Shown in pieces: positions 57,800 to 64,000 of a stretch of DNA of 64,000 nucleotides. Positions within the stretch are counted from its first letter, which is position 1. Every line of letters starts with the position of its first letter. Position numbers and translations under genes: made by a program. Under the pieces are notes generated by a model. That model did not search any database, was not told the origin of the DNA, and saw only the letters and a program-made list of their open reading frames with translations. Source of the stretch: Loxodes magnus (lineage: Eukaryota > Ciliophora > Karyorelictea > Loxodida > Loxodidae); NCBI GenBank assembly GCA_946699065.1, contig CAMPDV010000023.1, positions 1,240,001 to 1,304,000 on the forward strand. Direction: 5' to 3'.

Positions 57800-60420
57800 C
57801 TTAAAAGGTGAATTAGACTCGGTTTATTTAACATTAATGACCCAATGATATAATTTTATGACTATATCCTTAGGATTAAACAAAAAGCTTTATATCTTTT
57901 TTATATCTTTATTACTAAGTAAAAATAAAAAGGATATAAATATACAATTAAATTTACTTTAATTATAATATAATATAATATCTTTAATATTTCGTTAAAA
58001 TTGGATTAATATTTATTTATCTATGACCTTCTTTTAATATGTTTGCTTTATTATTTTATACTAGCTAAATAGCTCAGTTTTTGCATATTTTCTAAAGAAG
58101 TTTCTAAAATATTTGATTATTATATTAAATTAACTATTAACTTTTCTTTATATGAAAAGTGCCATTTTGAGTAAATTTATTTTTTGTCTTAGTCCTAAAT
58201 CATTATTTCTATCAATATTTTTCCTATTATTTTAGAGAAATTCTTATATTCAAATCTTATCAAAAGGGTATTTAGATAATAATCATTTATCTTAATTGCT
58301 ATAATTTTAAGCTAAAATGGTTTATTGGAGAAGTAATTTTCATAAAGATTATAAAGAAGATAAAATACTTCCATTACATATTTAATGCCATTACTTGCTA
58401 AACTGTTCATATTTTAAATGAGTAAAAGCTAATAATTATTATAATATTTGGATACTTGTAATGCTTAACTTATTAGATTTAATAAACATTTGGAATACAT
58501 CTTAGTGAAAATTAATTAGAATCTAAAAGTCTAATATCTTTTATACAGATAAATATAAAAGTATTAAGTTAAGATTAATTTAAATATTAAGAACTAATAA
58601 GAAATAATTCCAAAACAAATCTTATTCAATTAGGTCTTGAACTCTTCAAAAGGACTTAAAAAATGTGAGCAACAATAAATACAGAACGAAATATTTATAA
58701 GCTATTATTGTCAAGTTAAGCAAAAAGTATTTAAGGAAATTATCTATTAATATACTGGATTTTTTAATGCAATTACACATTAAATAAACTTAGCAGAGAC
58801 AATAACCCATTAAATTACTCTAAATCAAATTTTTTAACTCAGATTTCTTGTAAAAACAAAATATGTTGATCTATCTTAATTTAGCAAAAAAAAACAAATT
58901 TAAAGTTTTATAGATATTTTTAAGATGAAGAAATATCAATTGTAATTAAGCTTAGACTAATTGTAATCTAGCAAAGAAATAGATAAGTTTCTTATATTAT
59001 AAGAGATAGAATTATTTATAAACTAAGATTTTACTTAAAAAATAAATTCTTAGTTCAGAGAGTTTTTTCATAAAGAGAGATTCAATCGAATAAGAGTAAA
59101 CAATTCTTTTCTTGAATGATTAGTAATTAAAGGATATTGAAGTGCAAGGACTCAATTTTAATGATTAAATAAAAACCTGATAAGATTTTCAAAAAGAATA
59201 AATATTATTTTTGAATTTATTATAAAATCTCATTATATTGGAGAAATTTCACAAGTAACTCCCTAAACATCATTATAAAAAAGATGAAAAGATAAAATTA
59301 TAGAAAAGAAAACGCTAAGAAAATTGGAAAAAGAATGATATAGGAAAATAATTAAGGATAGTTTTTATTTATTATATTGAGTTTATTTTGAGAACTTATA
59401 AGATATTGTACGAATTTACAATTAATAAGAGTTATTTAAGCAGCTCTAATCTAGTTTTAATACTCAAAAGGAAATATAATTGAAGATCTATTTCCTCATT
59501 TTATCTTATCCATTAATCAATTTTAATTACTCTAATATAGACTATTACAAAAATTAATAAAGAATAGATTCTAATTTTAGTGTAAAAATTTTCTAAGCTT
59601 ATATAATTTTATTCTTTAGTTGGTATATCGAAATGTAATAAACTAATTACTATCTTAGAATTTTATTCATTCGGTAATTAAATCCGAATTTATTCAAATT
59701 AAATTATGATATATTTAACATGATCAATGAGATATATATTTATAAGATCAATTTGAATTTTTCTGCATTGCCTTATTCATTTTAAATCATAATTTTTAAT
59801 TATAAACTTGTTTGAGCTTCTATTAATTTTACATTTTTCTATTATCAAAACTCTTAATGCTTTCATACATTTTTGTATATTAAAGTCATATATATTATAA
59901 TGTTAAACTTTAAACATAAATTAGCAAAAAAAATACAATTAATACCTCATTATGATGTTATTTCCAACCTCTTTATATTTTTTATCCAAAGACTTATTTA
60001 ATCAAACAATATTAGATGAGAGTTTATTTAATTTTATACTTGATATAAAAAGAAAGCAAGTAGTTCAATGAGAGAATCAATTTATTTAGATTATTTAACT
60101 TTTAAATTTAATGTATTAATTTAATAATAAGTAGCTAGTAATTATTATATCATACACTAAACACACAGCATGATTTTAGTCTTTTATTAAGCTTAAAAAC
60201 ACTATTATTATTTCAAAGAGAGTCTTCTCTAAAAATAGCGAATTATTTTATGCGATTATTACATAAAAATTGGAAAGGTATGAATTTTGATATTTGAATA
60301 CAATTTCTATGATAAAGGATATGAAATAAGTTTATAAAAATAAGCAAGTATCTATTAATAGATTCAACTACTAGAATATATTTAATCTAATAACTTCTAT
60401 TTCAACATTTTTAATTCTTA
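57800..60420. other. gene-poor AT-rich stretch
   Basis: About 2.6 kb without a convincing gene or RNA. Confidence 0.45.
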
Positions 60421-60437
60421 TACTATTAAAAGATAAA
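60421..60437 (+). repeat. 17-bp direct repeat, left flank of second gag-like element
   Basis: TACTATTAAAAGATAAA; the right copy at 61269-61285 differs at one base. It ends two bases before the ATG of the gag-like ORF. Confidence 0.55.
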
Positions 60438-60439
60438 AA

Positions 60440-61268
60440 ATGGAACAATCTATTCTCCTTTCCAAAAACTTAACTAGAAACGAAAAAAGGAAAGCGGCGA
60501 AACAATTACTTAAATAACAAAAACTAGAAGAGAAATCGAGCTCCTCATCAGAAGGTAAAATTATGATAGGAACAGCTCAGAAGAATCCAGGTAAGATTGG
60601 AGAGAATTCAGAACTTTTTTATAGCTCGACTAAATGAAAAATAAAATTTCTGAGTATCAAGAAATAATTTACAACTAAGGAGAAAAAATCAGAGAATTAA
60701 TGAACTTCATAGATGATCAAAATAATAAATTGTTAATAATTAGACGTCAGTTAAATCAGAATAATTTAGTAACGGAATAATAATTATACTAATAGTCTCA
60801 AAAGAACCTTAAACAAAAAAAGACATGATCATTGAAAATAAATTAATTTATAAAGATGTTCAAGAAAAACAGAAAGATGAAAATATTGAATAAGATTTAA
60901 TAAGACGAATAAATCAGCTTGAAAAAAAAGTATTTTAGAAAAAACCTTTGAAAAGATAAACCAAACAATGTTGGTATTGCAAGTCAAGATGACATTTATT
61001 GAAAAATTGTGGTGGCTGAAAATAAATATAAATAAAAGAACAAATAAGAACGTGAAAGATTCTTAATAGGCTATGAATTACTGAAACCGGAGTCTATAAA
61101 AGAAAAATATTTGCTGGAAACTCGGAAGATTTTTAGTGGTTACCTCCCACGTAAAAATCTCGGTCGTGGTATCCATCCACGTTAAAAAAATGGCAGCAAA
61201 AAACTGGTAGATATTCCAGGTATTGCAAGACTTTTAAACTTTAAGTTCATTATTATTATTATTATTAT
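60440..61268 (+). pseudogene. gag-like zinc-knuckle element copy with two frame changes
   Basis: ATG at 60440 gives MEQSILLSKNLTRNEKRKAA and SSSSEGKIMIGTAQKNPGK. The frame then changes near 60590 to MKNKISEYQEIIYNQGEKIR and a coiled coil (LIIRRQLNQNNLVTEQQLYQ), and again near 60810, at an A-rich run, to DLIRRINQLEKKVFQKKPLK and KQCWYCKSRWHLLKNCGG, an intact CX2CX4HX4C knuckle, followed by ITETGVYKRKIF and DFQWLPPTQKSRSWY. The architecture equals the copy at 20394. Small introns could explain the shifts, but homopolymer indels and decay are as likely. It ends in an ATT array and is bracketed by near-perfect 17-bp direct repeats (60421-60437, 61269-61285). I infer a retroposed, non-autonomous ORF1-type unit. 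Confidence 0.6.
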
Positions 61269-61270
61269 TA
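61249..61270 (+). repeat. (ATT)n tail of the second gag-like element
   Basis: Seven uninterrupted ATT units close the element immediately before the right 17-bp repeat, like the simple-repeat tails of some non-LTR retrotransposons. Confidence 0.65.
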
Positions 61271-61285
61271 CTATTAAATGATAAA
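61269..61285 (+). repeat. 17-bp direct repeat, right flank of second gag-like element
   Basis: TACTATTAAATGATAAA, 16 of 17 bases as in 60421-60437. Confidence 0.55.
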
Positions 61286-61989
61286 CGTATGAATTCATAA
61301 AGATATACCTAATCGTTTCTGTACAAAGAAATAAAATATTTAAATACATATTACAAAACTTTTTAAGTATTAAAGAAAAATATTAGTCTAGCAAATCTCT
61401 TTTGACTATTAAGAGCATGCCTACCTATATATTAAAATTTGTAGATAGAAACTTTAAATTTACCATAACTAAGATAAATAAAAAAATAAATTTGGCTAAG
61501 ATAAGCTTACTAACTTAAATTCATAAATTCCTATTTAAATTAGATTTTTAAGTAATAAGAGGTTATTTATGAGAATAAATCTTGCTCTATGTTTAAGAAT
61601 TAGAAGATATGAGGTTATTGTCTGCTTTAAATAGAATTAATAGGAATTTTTCAGAGTAAATAATAGATTTTTGCCATTATTTAAAACAAATAAATTTACC
61701 TAATATTTTATTAATTAATGACTAGAACTTTAAGTTATATAGAAATAGATAAGGTTAATAATAATTTAAAGAGAAGTTAACTAATTAATGCATATCAAAG
61801 TAGTTTAATTTATCTACATTTTTATTTCTTAAACAATTCCCAGGTTTCACTGAATCTTATTTTATAAAATAGAAAAAAAGCATTGAATGAAAGATAAGAA
61901 GGTAAACGTAAGTTTAACTGGTATATGATGTAATAGAACAATTATATATAATAAAATAGATATATATAATAAAAATTAACTAATACTGA
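61286..61989. other. AT-rich spacer
   Basis: About 700 bases without supported features. Confidence 0.5.
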
Positions 61990-62397
61990 AAAGTTCTTAG
62001 ACAAGACAACAATTTCCACCTGCCGCCATTCTAAGGCCGGGACTGCTGGAATTATATCCAAAGGCATTAAACGGCTTTTAAATAAGGCTAGCAATCTTTG
62101 GAAATACGATAAAAAAAATTCGCTTCATCATAGATTAGGGAGCTGTATGTAACCTTTATTAGCAAAATATTTCCTATAGCATGGTAGATTTAATACAAAA
62201 AGAGACAAGATTCATTAACAATGAGAAGATAACAAAGAGAAATCGAGAATCTAGCAAATCAGAACATTTTTTAGAATTGCTATTTCACCATTTAATGCAA
62301 TGCGTTCAATTAAAATTAATAAAGCAGAAACATCATTTTCATCGCGACTAACCTAATAGTGGTAAAGTCACATCAATCAATTTATTATTATTATTAT
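61990..62397 (+). pseudogene. possible related element fragment ending in a TTA array
   Basis: A richer pocket reads, in one plus frame, DNNFHLPPFQGRDCWNYIQR, then SSQIRELYVTFISKIFPIAW and a basic helix (SLTMRRQQREIENLANQN). The LPP...R.W spacing resembles WLPPTQKSRSWY at the end of the gag-like copy 800 bases upstream. It has no clear start and closes with a TTATTATTATTATTA tail at 62382-62396, like the ATT tail of that copy. Probably a truncated member of the same family; could also be a small host gene. Confidence 0.35.
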
Positions 62398-62840
62398 ATA
62401 TATAAATATTCATTCGAAATATAGAGCTCATAGCTAACTTATTTAAAAGAAACAATCAGTGATAGAAAAGTTATATATCATAAATAGTTTAAACGAAATA
62501 ATTTGCTTTACAGTACTGGAAAATAACATTTGATAATTTAGATATAAATTTTCATCAAAAGCTATTTAAGAAATGTTTATTATTTCTTTAAAAATTATTT
62601 TAATTTTATTTCATAAGAAAAATTAAGGCATCTTATTTTTGCTTTAAGAAAAGATGGGATATAGATTTATTTGAAAATAGATCTAGATGGTAAGTTTTAA
62701 AGTTTTTCATATAAAAGCAATTTTTTAATAAATATTGCTATATATTATGAGTTTTATTTAATTATTATTATATAATCCATCTTTCAGAGAATTTGCAATC
62801 AGATTAAATTCTTTGTTGAAACTTAGGAATACATTTTTTA
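62398..62840. other. AT-rich spacer
   Basis: About 440 bases, nothing seen. Confidence 0.5.
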
Positions 62841-62965
62841 AAAAGGCTCTAAGCAGGGAATTGAACTCTGCTTAAATTAAGCTTATTCACTAATAACCAG
62901 TAGTTCAACCACTCTTATAATTGATTCAGCAAAAGATTAGATTTTAGATTAATTTAAACTTAATT
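62841..62965 (-). repeat. tRNA-like repeat, copy 2
   Basis: On the minus strand TATAAGAGTGGTTGAACT matches an A-box of the Ser/Leu type (GAGTGGTT core) and GCAGAGTTCAATTCCCTGC is a good T-arm with B-box. Between them lies a self-complementary GCTTAATTTAAGC that could be a long variable arm. The anticodon stem is weak and the acceptor stem does not pair. It resembles copy 1 at 57671 including flanks, suggesting a tRNA-derived SINE-like family rather than two genes. It ends in TTTTT-rich sequence beyond the T-arm. Confidence 0.4.
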
Positions 62966-64000
62966 TCACTAACTATGCTCTCTCTATTTCAATGATAATT
63001 GCTATTATATCTCAAATTATTAATCAAAAAGAACCTTAAAAATACTAAACTTATATAGCCTTTAAATACATTTAATACTAAAATTACATCTATTTATTTC
63101 TTTTTTATTACAACCTTATTCTAGTAATGTAGAAAAAAGAATTTCAAAAAGTAAGCAAATTATCATATCAATGATAACATGTAAGAAGGACTTGCATTAG
63201 TAAATTGATAAGAACAAATAAAATAGCTTTATTAATAAAAGATATGATAGAGTACTCTTATTAATACAATGCTAGTAATTTATGATATAAGCTGCTAGTT
63301 TCCTTAATTAAATCTTAAGAATATAATTAAATAAACTTATGATTCATATAAAATAGTAAAAATAGATTAAGAAATTGAATTACTAAACTAAAGACTTAGG
63401 CAATTATATTTAGTATTAGATCTATATTTAAATCACTAAATTTGTTTTTGCTTTTTATTTTAAAATTGATTATTGATCTAGATAAATAAAGGAAAATCTT
63501 AATCTTTTAACATTTCAATTTCTTAAGAACTTATGAAAATAGTTACTAAATCTTATAACTATGCTAATATTTTATTTTGAATATAGGCAATAAAATCCAA
63601 ATGACAATTATTATATTTTGGCTAATTTTCTACTTGAGATAAAGAAAGAAATTCCTTATGAAGAAGGTAGGCTATAAAATACTTAGATTTTTAAATAAAA
63701 AATAGATTTTTTTAATAGCAACATTATAATCCTTTCTTATATATTTAACTTTTCCTAAGAAAAAGAGTATTAAATACTAAGTATATTAATTCAGACTATA
63801 ATAACTTTCTATTTTATTCATATAGATTACACAGATTTTGCTCATAACTAAAACTAATTAGAGTGATAAGACTAAACTAATAAAAAACTAGAATTGATAA
63901 AGATTATAAAGTGAGTTTATGAGTCTTTTTGACAATAAACTTCTATAAAATAAAGCAAATTTAAAGTTAGTGCTAAATAACTTAAATTATACTATTTAAT
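62966..64000. other. AT-rich right end of window
   Basis: About 1 kb with no supported gene or repeat. Confidence 0.45.

Noticed and set aside
1..64000. Bacterial or organellar origin
   Set aside because: HECT, RING-H2 and kelch genes, spliceosomal mini-introns and lack of operons or ribosome binding sites point to a eukaryotic nuclear genome.
1..64000. Telomeres, CRISPR arrays, rRNA operon
   Set aside because: No C4A2/C4A4-type telomeric repeats, no regularly spaced repeats and no rRNA landmarks were seen.

Overview
The window reads as nuclear DNA of a ciliate that has no dedicated stop codon. It is very AT-rich, gene-poor and apparently germline-like or large-genome in style. Under the standard code almost nothing is open for more than about 80 codons. 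If TAA and TAG are read as glutamine and TGA as tryptophan, long frames appear with recognisable domains, and conserved family tryptophans fall on TGA (HECT GG..REWF, the RING-H2 RSWI segment, several kelch blades). Every well-supported gene also ends on TGA. This is the ambiguous karyorelict nuclear code (translation table 27, as in Loxodes and Parduczia). Condylostoma (table 28) is less likely because no clear gene here ends on TAA or TAG. Because no frame is ever closed by TAA or TAG, openness alone proves nothing. I scored genes on domains, composition pockets, frame arithmetic and TGA ends.

Layout. 1-2255 (minus): a coiled-coil ORF running off the left edge, behind a degenerate gag-like ORF. 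3987-4661: an orphan secreted/soluble-looking gene. 9482-12066: two orphan genes. 15662-21353: an accessory cluster with an orphan gene, four hairpin-ended or related repeats, three zinc-knuckle gag-like copies (one intact-looking and flanked by 17-bp direct repeats) and an inverted pair of fragments. 25430-25873: a secreted chagasin-type cysteine-peptidase inhibitor (I42). 28166-31582: two ubiquitin ligases, divergently placed: a RING-H2 protein (minus) and a compact HECT ligase (plus) with a UBZ-like zinc finger and an MGACC lipidation N-terminus. 32658-33848: an orphan protein with an IQ-like end. 35408-37810: a kelch propeller protein with a polyglutamine tail. 38842-41460: three weaker models. 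46210-50220: a 1336-residue receptor-like protein with a periplasmic-binding/ANF-type ectodomain and many membrane spans. 51208-53193: two weak AT-rich models. 55260-56715: an unexplained richer block and another hairpin repeat. 57670-62965: two tRNA-like repeat copies and a second gag-like element, again with near-perfect 17-bp flanking repeats, plus a related fragment.

Introns are extremely small: 16 nt in the RING gene and 17 nt in the HECT gene, both GTAA...TTAATTT(T)AG, and both exactly restore the reading frame. Host genes cover protein turnover (RING, HECT, peptidase inhibitor) and surface sensing (receptor). The most unusual material is the family of small retroelement-like units: one ORF with coiled coil and a CX2CX4HX4C knuckle, starting within a few bases of a 17-bp target-site-like duplication and, in two cases, ending in an ATT/TTA tail. 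Long stretches between genes are near-featureless AT-rich DNA.
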